Below the pieces are notes generated by a model. It was given only the letters and a program-made list of their open reading frames with translations. It searched no databases and was not told the DNA's origin. 64,000 nt of DNA from NCBI GenBank assembly GCA_963556145.1, contig OY744466.1, forward strand, positions 682,001 through 746,000, in the 5' to 3' direction. A program made the translations under genes and the position numbers. This document shows positions 34,249-45,633 of the stretch, piece by piece. The stretch is from Hygrocybe punicea. Its lineage: Eukaryota; Basidiomycota; Agaricomycetes; Agaricales; Hygrophoraceae. The first letter of the stretch is position 1. Each line of letters opens with the position of its first letter.

Positions 34249-34738
34249 AAGCTCCGATTTTTTGCTATCCCTCGTGCTCCACTTAAGCAGAGTCGATTAG
34301 CCGCGAAGTTGAATCCTTCCAAACAAGTTCATGTCCCAGCTGGCTAATCGACACGTGCAACTCGAGCAGAGTCGATTAGTCGAGTTTAAAAAATAATTTT
34401 ACTCAAGTCTAATAGACGAGAGCTTTTCTGCTACACGCGATTTTGCCGTATCCCGTTCTATGGCGTATTTCCCTCACACAGGCGTACCTCCTTTCTGACA
34501 AAGCGTAACCCTACCCTTCGGGTGAACCCAGACTTGCGCGGAGAAACAGGAGTTTGTCTCACCCTCCTTTCTCTCACCGCATTGGTTCACCCAGGTAGTG
34601 TATCCCTCTTTTTCTGTGAGCCATACTTACCACTTTGGCTCACCAGGAGTAGAGGATTATTTTTTATTCTCTTTTTCACCCGCCACCCTCCTCTAGTGCA
34701 CTCTTGTATTTTGGTTGACGCACCCGATTGTACGGCAA
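34249..34738. other. Unidentified insertion in repeat copy C
   Basis: This ~490-bp segment is absent from copy A at the matching position. It carries the repeated word GAGCAGAGTCGATTAG (near 34292 and 34367) and CTGGCTAATCGACAC in inverse orientation, recalling the subterminal word arrays of the hAT elements. Clear termini were not found. Confidence 0.35.
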
Positions 34739-35262
34739 ACATGGATATAGTGACAATGTCAGTATGAAAGAAAACAAAGGAATGTGTTAGGGGAAAACCA
34801 ACTAGCATGGTGGGATAGTCGAGGTCAGACATGCGAACAGCGTATGTTGTGCTAGATGATGATGTCTGTGTCAATGACGTATCGAGGGGTGATGTCTTGT
34901 CCTCTGTGTGGAACAACGCAGTCTACCTGATGTCGGTATTCGTCCAAGAAGGGATATTGTTGTAAACGAGTGTGGGAGGTATCAAGGTTACAGATGAAAA
35001 AGGATAAATAAATGTGGGTGCATGTTTCGAGTCATGGCACAGGTGACAAGCTGTGGGAACAAGTCGTTGGGTACTGCATTGAAGTGATGATGTGTGAACA
35101 ATACACAATAAGGGTTGGTTCACTGTATTGGGAAATTGTATGGTCTGTGGTCAAAGTCTGAAGGTGTGTGCTTCGGCGATGATCGGATTGGAGGAAACAG
35201 TGAAATGTCTTGTGATTGAGGATTGTTCAGGGCATGCATGCAGGTGAGGAATGTCGTCAGAT

Positions 35263-36488
35263 GATCAGGGAGGATAATGGTAGGCATGGAATACAAATGT
35301 GGAAACCAAATATCCAGGTATGGCAATTGTCAATTATGTGTTGATATATTGTTGAGGTGGAAGTCGGAGGTATCAATGGTGGGAGGATGTCATTGCCAAA
35401 GATAGATCATGACAAGGTAGAAACCAATAAGGTAAGTGATGGTGATGACACTGATAATAATCACAGTGATTAGCTGTGTTGGGAGTACAGCCATTGTGTA
35501 TCAGTTTGTTGTGGGATGAAGTAAACAATATGTCAAGACAGGGGAAAAGACAATGGCGATGATGTCCGTTGGCCAGGAGATCATTTGGGTACAGCAAGGT
35601 CATGTGGGGATGTGTCCATGGTTGGTCTGAATTGTTCTAGAAGAAAGGAGGAAAAGGGAACAAGAACAAGAATAAACAACAATGTCCAAAAGAAGACAAA
35701 AGGCAAATGGGAATGAAAAAGGAAGGTGTGGTAAAGTGGAATCGTCATGGTGGGTACCAGAGTTGGAATTGGAGTTGCGGAGTTGAAAAATGTAATACTG
35801 GATTACCTCATGCAGGTGACAGCCACATCAATTGACGTGCATCTGGCTTGCATGAGGTATAGAGACCTCAATTATTGTGGGTATGTTCCTCCCTGTTGAG
35901 CTGACCCCTCCCTGCAGGAAGGCCAAAGCCTGGGCCAGGTCAGGCCATAGCCAAGCCATGGTTGACAGCTTTGGCTTGGCTCAAGGTTTTCCAAAGCCAG
36001 AGCCCCTTCAGGCCAGGCCAAAGCCACCAAAGCTAGGCCAAGCCAGGCTGGAACAGCAGAATTCTGACCTATGACAACACAGAATAAAAAGTATCATGAC
36101 CAATGGTTGAAGAGTCAAGTTGAACACACCTTCACCTGTCATGGACAGCAGCCAGATGTAAGATAATGGTCCATAGGATGAGAGGGAAAGCATGGACAGA
36201 GAGAGATTCAGAAAGAGGGAGTGGTGAATAGAATCAATTGTGTGGATAAGAATTGGATGGACAAGAATGGGAAGGAGAAATGGGGGCATCATGGAAACAA
36301 GATGGTTCAATGAACACTGGAATGCATGGGGCTCACCATCAACTGGTAACTGCACAACAATGTACAGGTGTCTTTCCTCAAGGAGACCTTGGAATACATC
36401 CGACAATTCATCCATATTGAATAATGAATCTTTGTCCATGAGATCCAAGTTCCTGACATTCTGCAGGCAATGGTTGCCAGCTGGAATA
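35263..36488. other. Non-coding transposon-derived stretch
   Basis: Holds the palindrome at 35805-35858 and, at 35918-36055, a run of GGCCAAAGCC, AAGCCAAGCC and GGCCAGGCCAAAGCC words that resembles a hAT subterminal array whose termini I could not find. No gene supported. Confidence 0.35.
35805..35858. repeat. 54-bp palindromic repeat, TCAATTGAC core
   Basis: ACCTCATGCAGG and CTTGCATGAGGT are inverted ends around CACATCAATTGACGTG. This is the cleanest copy, isolated from any delimited transposon. Confidence 0.65.
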
Positions 36489-36980
36489 CTGTGATCTATG
36501 ACCACTTGGGAAACCATGACCACTTGGGACAGACTCAATTTTTGGATGAATTACAAACCATTTTGGATCAGACTTTTTCTAAAATCTATCCAGTATACCA
36601 CACTGATATTTTCCCAAGATTGTTTGCCTTGTAGGGCATTAGATCTTAGTCTGTTGTTGAACCCCTTCAATACATGCTTATTTAGTTTGTCACATCATGC
36701 TTGCCTGATTCAGTTGGTATGGCTTCTAATGACCAGTAACCAATCATAACCAGCGTGATTTTGGTCACATCCCAAGTGGCCATGATCCCACAATATTGGC
36801 TTTTCACACTGATCCTGACTTTGTTTGCAATGCCTCTCAATGATTAGCCTTAAAACTTGATAAAAATGTAGGATATGTCCTAAATGTATGATTGGCTGAG
36901 TCAAATTTATCACAACAATGGTGCAAATTCATTCCAAGGCCAATTTAAATTTGGCCATCCCAGGTGGTCATGGATCACAG
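36489..36980. mobile_element. TA-flanked mariner-type MITE, 492 bp
   Basis: Begins CTGTGATCTATGACCACTTG and its complement at the right end reads CTGTGATCCATGACCACCTG. TA lies on both sides (36487-36488, 36981-36982). The word GACCACTTGGGA recurs at 36492 and 36510 and inverted near 36765. The CTG start and TA duplication fit Tc1/mariner non-autonomous elements. No coding frame. Confidence 0.65.
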
Positions 36981-37447
36981 TAGAAACCTTCCAGAGAGTG
37001 AGTTCATTGGCTACAAGGTTATCGAGTTTTGGTTTCATTTCATCCTTGATAGCATCCTGAATAGTGAAATGCACAGGTAGGGGTACAATGTATAATGCAT
37101 TTTATTGGGTATTTTTATTACAAGGTGGATTCTTGAAAAAGTGCCATTATTTTGACATGGCTGGGTAGGTATATGATGTTTCTATATGTTTGATGATCCA
37201 CAGGTACAATAATTCTCAATGAAATCATCTCTAATTCTGCTTTTCAAGCCAAGGGGTACAAAAAACCCATCAAAGCTCATTTGGTCTGAGGTGTTGAGTA
37301 GGCTATTGCACAGATACTCCATGGATACATCTGAGGCTATCCATATTTGTATCCGTCAATATCTGTACCTGAGCCATGGATACAGATACAGATATGGATT
37401 TCATCACAGATACGGATACAGATTTCATCACAAATACAGATGGATTT

Positions 37448-37502
37448 ACCTCGTGTTCACTGCGCCAACGTCAATTGACATTGCAGTGTGCTTGCGCAAG
37501 GT
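37448..37502. repeat. 55-bp palindromic repeat, TCAATTGAC core
   Basis: ACCTCGTGTTCACTGCGCCA at the left, AACGTCAATTGACATT in the centre, TGCTTGCGCAAGGT at the right. A shorter 28-bp relative lacking the core (ACCTCGCGGATG ... TTTGCGAGGT) follows at 37599-37626. Confidence 0.6.
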
Positions 37503-38231
37503 AAAACAGGCCCGTACCTGTGGTAACCGCCCCCATCCCAGTGACAGGTACCAAGCCACACCTGTTGATGGTGGGTGCCCATGGTTTCCATGCCAGACAC
37601 CTCGCGGATGTGCATGTTTGCGAGGTGGTCACGTTTGTGGATGAGCCATGAGTGTAGCCCATGCTCCCGTCATCTGTCTTGGTGCTAGGTACCTCACAGT
37701 CGGGTCTTGAATGGTGTGATGGCGAGTGGGGTTGTAGACCCGGAATGGGAATCTACAAAAAGGGGTGATCAGCTAGAAAGTGATCAGAGGAATCTAGTTT
37801 CTTTTGGAGAGGTCTAGTCAATCCAACCTGAATCCAGGGGTTCCAGAATCAGAGGGAGAGTGTGGGAGAGAGGATGAAGAGTGGACTGAGAAATAGAGCT
37901 GAAGTGGGACAATATGACGTGAGGTGAAATGGTATCCTGTATTTCTCTATATTTTGTAGTGTAAAATGTGCTACTTTTATACTACTGTGAGGATCCTGTG
38001 CTGTAGTAACAATGTACTACAAGCGAAGGCTGTAAGTGATAGGGGCGAGTGGAGAGGAGGAGTGCTATGTACTAGGAGATGGGAAACGAAGATACATGAT
38101 ATATAACTATATACATACTGATTCCAGGTCGTTAGGGACATTGCATCTTGAGTAGGAACAATTCCGGAGGCGGAATCCAGAGCGGAATCGATAGGAATGA
38201 GCAGAATCGAACGGAATCAATGATATGGGAA

Positions 38232-39137
38232 TAAGGTTGACCACGGGTCTCGGACGGGTTGGCTCGGCTAACACCGTACCCGCACCCGCTGAACCCATAC
38301 CCGAGGCGGGTAAAACCCACACCCGCACCCGTTTGAGGACGGGTTGCGGCGGGTTCTCTATGCCATAGCCTGGGGAACACCCAGAAAGTGGTCACCAACA
38401 CCCGGCACACGTCAATTGACGTGGCACAGGTGTTTGGTGATGGCCTCTAGTGGTCCCTGGATGGTGATGTGGTGACACCACATTGTCGTCGTGTGGACGT
38501 CGTCATCATCGCATCATCGCATGGTGTGGTCATGTTGTCAGTGACATGACCAACACAGTGACACCACATCGTCATTGACGATGTTGCCATCATGTCATCG
38601 CGTCATGTCGTCGTGTTGTGTCGTCATCGCGTCGTCATGTCTGAGTCTGAGTCGTCACTGTTGTTTGGCAAACACCACTGAACTAAAATAATAAAGTAAC
38701 AAGCAATCAGCACGAAAAACTAATGAGATAATAATAATGACGCACCTGACAGCCAGAGGGTGGGTGCACCACCTCTCTGGCTGATTTCTATCCTGCTTTC
38801 TCATTGTCATTGTGGTTGTTGTTGTTGTTGTTGTTGTCGGAACGTTAATGAGAGGGCCAGGGTGTGAACGAGTGGGGCTGATTGTGACACGGTGATGTGT
38901 CGTGCTCGTGCCGCTGTCGTTGTTATCTAAAAAAATGAATATTAGTATAGTGTTAAATGAAAAAAAGAAACATACCTCAGGGCGTATAGCCCTCGTTGTT
39001 GCTAACCCGTTGAAAACCATGAACCGCGGGTATGGGTCACGGTTTGGTCGCGGGTGCCATATTCGGCAACCGTACCCATACCCACGCAACCCGTTTTGGA
39101 AATACCACGGGTTGACCCGTACCCGTGGTCAACCCTA
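38232..39137 (-). mobile_element. hAT element nested in hAT-G (hAT-H), 906 bp
   Basis: Left end TAAGGTTGACCACGGGT and right end (complement) TAGGGTTGACCACGGGT. Exact TATGGGAA duplications lie at 38224-38231 and 39138-39145. Subterminal arrays use ACCCGC/ACCCGTACCCG. On the minus strand a splice-like intron is followed by a Thr-rich frame (ACAACAACA run near 38815-38840) that ends in a GGTGGTGCACCCACC box and a GTGCGT donor (about 38742-38775), as in hAT-C and hAT-E. Confidence 0.87.
38392..38440. repeat. 49-bp palindrome with CACGTCAATTGACGTG core
   Basis: TCACCAAACACC-type ends (TCACCAACACC left, GTGTTTGGTGA right) around a perfect 16-bp palindrome CACGTCAATTGACGTG. Same core as the ACCTC..GAGGT units but different arms. 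Confidence 0.55.
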
Positions 39138-39890
39138 TATGGGAATGGGAACAGAGTGGGATATGAAGGGGATATGGATCCACACAATCCAGAGCGTCTA
39201 CAACAGGTCAGGTTGGCTGGTACCCATGAACACCATACCTGGGGCAGTGTTCACCCGCACCTGCACCCAAACATCGGACGTGTTGTTGTGCATCTGCAAG
39301 GTGGACAAGAGGGGGACACGTTGTTGTTGTTGTTGTTGTCATAGCATAGTTAGCTAGAGTTCCTTACTTGATGAAAAATGGAGACTTACGGTGGGAGCAC
39401 CACCCCCCAGCCATTTTCCTGCTCCTTCTTTTGTTGTTGTTGGTCGCTGCAAGTGCGCTCACCCTTGTGTAGCCATCGAGGGTGTGGTGGTTGTGTAATG
39501 CTAGTTGGTGATGTTGATGTGTGATGTGGGTACCATGACACTGCCCAAATAGGGACCACGAATCACTGGATATGGATACATGGGTTGGCGGATGCCAAAA
39601 ATGGTATCCATACCCATATCCATGGCGATCCATATCCGTGATCCGCACTGATCCACCAAATCCATGCATTTGCCTAGTGTTGAGGGTTTTTTGCACCCCT
39701 GCGCCTGAAAAGCAGAATTAGACATGATTGCATTGAGAATTTTTGTACCCATGGATAATCAAACATGTAGATGCATCATATACCTACCCAGCCATGTCAA
39801 AATAATGGTACTTTTCCAAGAATCCACCTTGTTATAAAAATACCAAATCAAATGTGTTATACATTGTACCCCTACCCATGCATTTCACTA

Positions 39891-40316
39891 ATCCTGAAGG
39901 TCACAAACAGTCTCAGTAGACACAATCTTGACTTGGAAGACTTTACCGAACCCAGGATCATTGCTAAGGATCAGACAGAAGAGTCATGTTTAGCTCCCGT
40001 GCGGGCAACTCCTAACTACCAGCCAAATCCGCGCAAACAAGGTGGCTTTGTCCGCATTTATTAATAATCGCCAACTTGAACGCTGAGCGCTGAGGGAGAG
40101 TAAACGCTACAACAGTCAACACTCAACAGATTTATCTCTACGCAGTGTGCGCGGTCTCTGGGTTGGTTATGATTGCTGGAATCCGAGTCTGAATGAGTAT
40201 AATCCGTGACCGTTCTTTCATGAGTTATTCCGTCACTGCATTTTGCCCAGAAATAGTACTCTACCGCCGTTATCGGCACTTACGAGTCTTTTCTGCTTGT
40301 ACAGTGACGAGCCACA
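39891..40316. other. Boundary between transposon block and host genes
   Basis: No coding frame supported. The sequence becomes less repetitive after about 39900 and forms the 5' region of the gene starting at 40317. No strong TATA box was noted. Confidence 0.4.
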
Positions 40317-43003
40317 ATGTCTTCACTGACTGTGCCAACTCGGACCAACAGCGAAGATGGACATTCGTCCATTAGCAGTATTAGCCTATCCCTGTCCACC
40401 ACCCCTGCTACGTCCACGTCAACCCAACAGGAGAACACTTCATATTTTCCTAAATTCACGTCTCCTCCTCCACTAAACAAACATTATTCTCCGAAAGATG
40501 CACTTGACGACCTTCCTGGTGTCAGCTATGCCTTGAAATTGTTCTTGGAGTCGCACATGCTGGAATCCGAAGAGTACTGCCACAGCAATGATCCAAAGAA
40601 GTATTTGATGAACTAAATCTCGCTTTGGGCACTGATAACGATTGCGCAGAGAACGCCTATATTTCTCAACTGGTTTCGGTCTCATCCAATGCGTGAAGGG
40701 CCTGATGTCGTTCGGGAATGAGGTTATTTTCTTCCTTTGTTGAGGGGTGGCATGTGTACTGATAGCGCCCGTAGGACTTGCTGGCAGCCATAGGTCATAC
40801 GCGACGTAGCATCGTAATCTCATCCCAGCATCGAAAACCGGCGGCATCGTTAACCTCGCGTTTGGCGGGATATGTAGTTGGTTCGTTGAACACCACTGGA
40901 GTTGGCTTTATCAAAACTATGACGGCGGTCGAGCGTCACGCTGAACTTGTATATGCTGAGAGTTTGTTTGAGAAGGTGAGTGTGCCACTCATGTATCGGT
41001 CGATGCTTGATAACGAGTGGCATCAAAGGCACTCTTAGGTATCGTTTACTCTGGGGACTGGCTGGCTTTTATCAAAGAAGCGTAAGTCCTTCTATACCTT
41101 CCATATTAGATGTATGCATAGATCCCACATCAGGTTAAATATGAAGACAACCATAAGCATATATCGACTATTGGGAAAATACCTCGAAGTCGTCGACGCT
41201 GAAGCTCAGGCACAAGGAAATGGTCCTGAAGACAAGTCGATTGACCCCCATTTTCGATCTGGTGTCTACCTTGGGACTGGATTATCGCATTTGATTCTTA
41301 GTCTTATGCCCTCGAAGCTGCTTACCATTGTGGAGATATTTGGCTACAAGGGCGATCGCCATGCTGGCCTTGAAGCACTAGCCAGAGCCGGAGGGTGGTC
41401 CGCCGATTCAAACGAACCCGCTACGAGCGCTGGTACGTCGGTTTTAACACAGTAAAGCCGCATTGTTCAATTTCCTCACAGCGGAAGAAGGCGTTCGGCG
41501 GTCGCTATGTGATATGTCTCTGCTTATTTTTCACTTGGTCTTATCGAGCTTCACTTTCGATGGTGTCGACGTGTCGATGGCCCAAAAAATCCTCGATTGG
41601 AACCTCAAACGATATCCCAGTGGTATGTTATCATCTTCAAGTTGACTTCTTCTTACATCACTGTCACAGGTGTATTCTTCCTTTTCGGTGCTGGCCGGCT
41701 TAGTCTTGTCCGCAGTCAACCTCATCTTGCGATCGAATTCTACACAAAAGCCACGTCCGTTCAAACACAATACCGAAATTTACATCATATATCATTTTGG
41801 GAAATAGCAATCGCCAATATTGCCCTCTGGGACATTCCTTCTTCACTCGTGTGTTGGCGTGACCTCCAAGCTGAAGCAACGGTACGATTTTCATTATAAT
41901 TAACTGAACTACTATGCCAGCAAAGTTTTGTAGTGGTCGAAGGCAATTTACACTTATGGCATGGCCGTTTGCTTAATGGAGCTCGGCGAGGCCGAACATC
42001 GACAGGAAGGCGAGAAACTCATGAGGGAGGTTCCTCAGCTCCGTCAACGCATCGCAGGGAAGTCAATTCCTCTCGAAGTAAGTCCGTTTTGTAGTATTTC
42101 CCTGTCATTCAGCTGTGACGTCCACTAGAAATTCGTCTCTCGGAAAGCTCGCAAGTTTCAGAAACAAAATGGTCGTCTTGCACTACCAGCTTTAGAGCTC
42201 GGATATTTCTTCCGCGCCATCGCTCATGCCCCACGAAGTGTCCTTACATCTAAGATGATTCCCCAGATCGAAACGGTATTAATAAATTTGCAATCTCACG
42301 AGTCTAACCCTGGGGAGTACGAAGGGGGCCATGGCTATTGGGACGATCATTGTCTCGCTAAGTTCTTACTCGGCGTTTGCCTTCGTTACGTCGCCTATCC
42401 AGTTCGTCCTTTCTTATCTACCTTCCCTACATTCGTGGGTGATAAATTTTCCAGGATTCTGATGCTGTCATCGATCCCAATGAACCTGTCACGATCTCGC
42501 AAGATTATGCGCAAACTCGAGCGGTGGAATCATTTGAGTCTGTGCTTACTCACGGACTAAAAATAGAACTGGATCACCATCTCGTGTATCACGCCCGTAA
42601 ATGTATTTTCACATCGCAAAATTCATTCATGCTTATACATTTTTAAGATTACGAGCTCGGCCGCCTTTTGGCCTGTCAAAATGATATATCAGGGGCCCGA
42701 AAGCATTTCGACCTCGTCCTATCAGGTTCTGTTATGTCTCTCCGAAGTTTACCTCATGACTCAAATTCAATTCAGGGAAACCCCTGGAAGTCAGTGGAGC
42801 AGGCAGAAAGGTTCGGTTCAAGTATATTTGTGGTGACATCTGTTGACTGCTTTTCTTTTTTTCGCAGGGGAAATACAGCATGGAAGTAAGCAACATTCTA
42901 CCTGTTGTCATGCCCAACCATTCACTCTTCTGGTTCCATTTAGGGCGCTCTGCACATGCGAGCAGGAGCTGCAGTCGATGCATTGCATAAGAGAAGATTG
43001 TGA
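40317..43003 (+). CDS. IML2: Iml2/TTC39-family protein
   Basis: Multi-exon gene on the plus strand with short introns. Joined pieces read MSSLTVPTRTNSEDG..., DPKKERLYFSTGFGLIQCVKG, DLLAAIGHTRRSIVISSQHR, NTTGVGFIKTMTAVERHAEL, ISIYRLLGKYLEVVDAEAQ, SGVYLGTGLSHLILSLMPSK, IFGYKGDRHAGLEALARAGG, FGAGRLSLVRSQPHLAIEFY and KFVSRKARKFQKQNG. It ends ALHMRAGAAVDALHKRRL at 43003. The FGYKGDR.AGL and GAGRLSL motifs are characteristic of the Iml2/Tetratricopeptide-39 family, whose yeast member Iml2 is linked to lipid-droplet-mediated clearance of protein inclusions. The N-terminal ~55 residues are Ser/Thr-rich and probably disordered. Start chosen as the first ATG of the open exon. About a dozen exons; not every junction was resolved. 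No decay seen. Confidence 0.8.
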
Positions 43004-45633
43004 CTTTAAGCTTTAAGCTCGATAGAGATAATGGCATCGTTGACTTAATACCCACTCAACTTTATTTATCATTTAATATAATTAACGAAGAATTCTCTTC
43101 GCCCTAACAGCCATGACGATCACACCATTATGCAGTGAGATCGTAACTGGTTGTGGATATTCGTTGATCACCGATAGCGTTCCCCGACATCCCATTAAGC
43201 AGACAAGGATTAATGAAAACCTGACGGCTAGCCTTTTCGCCCGCATCATTGCGACCTGAAATCACTTCGATGGCTCGATACGGATACCAATGAGGACATT
43301 GAGATCACTGAGTCAATTGACAGTGTTGTAGATAGTCTGGGAATTTGAGTGGCGGTACGATGACTCCTCTGTGTTGTCAAGGCAAGCCATATAGACATGC
43401 AGAGAATTGCAAAAAGATGGGGCAGGTCATAGATGGCGCGCACTGGCAGAGGGTCGTGCATCTGATCAAGACAAAGAGTCTCCCGGCTAAAAGAAGGTCG
43501 GGATATATAGAACTGTGTATGCAAAAGATTAATAATGAAAGAATAATTCAGGAGGAAATACAACACCAACGAGAGAGGTAAAGTAGATCGGATCATTGCC
43601 TCTACTGAGCGCCAGCGTATGGACACGAAAGACCGAGCGGCGACAACCATCGGAAGCCACTTCGAATTAAACCAGGTGAGCATAGTTGCTATGCAGTGCG
43701 GCACCATTGCAGTCGCCGCGAAGAATCGCACAAGATGCGCTGGAATCCACAACGTATTCCTATGCTATAGATCACGACGCAGCCATGATCAGACAATTGG
43801 GAGCGAATCAACGAAGAGAATGTTGCTGATTTCAATGAGGGGATGTCATCGGCCAGTGGATGAGAAACGAGTATCGCAGATTCCGCATCCCAAAAAAACA
43901 TCGCATCATCTGAATGCGACACGATTCTATTCCATCATGGGAGAAGGAGACCGACGAGATAAAAAGACCTGCTGCGCAGCAAACGCGTTAATTGACTTTC
44001 GAGTTTCCTGGCCAGTCGCTGCCAAGATGTCCTAGGGATGTAACGCGAGCTTGTGTGCAGACCCTTATGTTCAAAGTGGTCCGGTCACTCGATATGTCCA
44101 CATCGTGCCCCGACGGGACTCCGGCAAGATATCCGGCTCAGATCTGCTTGTGACCAACAGATTGAACCAGACTGGGAGGTGGATGGGCATCGTAGAAGTG
44201 GCTTGCGAGTCGACTTGTTTTCCGCACTCGTCCGCCCGTCAATGATGGTGACGACTGGTGGAACTATGAGGTCGTCTGGAAACTTGATAGGGCTCAGCTC
44301 TTTGAGATTAGTTTGCAATTGATGAGAGCCCACACTGTACCTGGATTAGCCATTAGTGACGAAAGAATACCCCCCCTGAGCAGCGGACAGGTTGACGCCC
44401 GACGGGAAGCGATCGTGGGAAGCATGAGCTTCGGTTGATGGAGAGTGTTGTCGTCCCGCTTGCAGGAGAACGTCGCACCAAGGCTTCCCAGACCTAATTA
44501 TCACCAGCCACTGTCTTTGCTGTCCGGCAAAGCAGCGATTGTGGATGTCATTGTCGCTACCAACTGTGCCACACAATCAAAAGATATTATCACTGGGTTC
44601 CTTGTTATCAACCCAATTAGATTAAGCTTAGTATGTTCTGCCGTGACCCTGGAAGACATTGTAGCCCCCGATCATACGCTGCCCTCTTAGATCGGGGTAG
44701 CTTGTCCAGGCAATCTTAGTATTAACGTGAGGCCAAGATGTGTCACAAGCCAGCAAAAGAATGCTCACCTTTATCAGCCTAAGCGACGAATGCACCACCG
44801 ATATTCTTGAGATCGTTGGCGCCTACAGCAATCTTCGAAGTAGGGTGGATATGCCAGTGAATGAGAAGACACAACGTAACACGTGAAGACTCAGGTCCAT
44901 TGATATATTTCGCACAGCTAGACTGCCCTTCAGGGACTCGGCGTGCGCAAGTGCTGTTGCACTTGACTGACAGATCCTGACTGTATCGATGATTGAAATG
45001 CCAGCTTCGTGTATAGCGAGACTGTGCAAAACATCGGCATTGCTTTCAACGTCATTGCTAGCAACGGGTGTAGTTTGCTGTCAAGATGGTCGTGCAGCGG
45101 AGGATTCTAGCTTCGGGTGGAAAGGTTGAAGAAGTGTAAAGGCCTGAGAATAAGACGGTCAATTCGAGCAAGGGGTTCTTCGACTTTAACGATACTTTTA
45201 TTCTGAAATTCAAGGGATATGTCGAGGACAGGAAAATAAATACGTACCGCAGATCTCCCGTCCACCGAAATAATCTGGCTGAGGGAGTTCCCGAGCTTGC
45301 CTCCGACTAACGTTGAATATGGAACTATCGGCACCAGTAAAAGAATGTCACATTTCAAAAGTAGGTAGCCTTTGCATCGAAGGCTGAATTGTGGTGGTCA
45401 CAGATGAGTCGGACAATGAGCATCTCCCAAGTAGGCCAAGCCTTAGGACTTGGAACTGTTAACTAGCAGGACTTGAAGAAAATACTTTGCACGCCACCCA
45501 ATGACACAATTCCAGAAGAAATAAAGCGAAGCTTGAAGTTTAGGCCTGAACATAAACGCGCGATCACGTGGTAATCGCTTTCCATATTTAAAGCCCGGCC
45601 ACCGCCGTGTCTCATAATTATTGAACGGCGTCC
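43004..45633. other. Unresolved interval with protein-like fragments, mostly minus strand
   Basis: Minus-strand fragments look coding: 43246-43752 (with a hydrophobic LVLYFLLNYSFIINLL stretch), 43689-43922 (DDAMFFWDAESAILVSHPLA), 44823-45029 (ALAHAESLKGSLAVRNIS) and 45107-45358. I could not join them with confidence and recognise no family, so one or two multi-exon genes or decaying genes are possible. 45540-45633 contains CACGTG and a TATTTAAAG and is the likely promoter of the SNF2 gene. Confidence 0.35.

Larger units (their letters stand above)
30030..35262 (+). repeat. LTR-like dispersed repeat, copy C, with nested insertions
   Basis: Begins TGTTACGGATTGCTTCTGC as in copies A and B and tracks copy A (complement) to at least 35262, where copy A leaves the window. 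It is interrupted by a hAT at 30377-33623 (itself carrying an LTR), a foldback MITE at 33871-34240, and an unidentified segment around 34249-34738. The CA terminus was not located, so the right border is a minimum. Confidence 0.6.
37062..39890. mobile_element. Non-autonomous hAT element, 2.8 kb (hAT-G)
   Basis: Starts TAGTGAAATGCACAGG and ends CATGCATTTCACTA. Exact 8-bp duplications ATCCTGAA lie at 37054-37061 and 39891-39898. The terminal inverted repeats are unusually long, about 200 bp (37062-37265 against 39680-39890). Subterminal arrays use the word GGATACAGATAC / GGATATGGATAC (37318-37445 and 39560-39665). A GGTGGGAGCACCACC box with a splice-donor-like GTAAGT on the minus strand is near 39387-39405. 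A second hAT sits inside. Confidence 0.88.
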
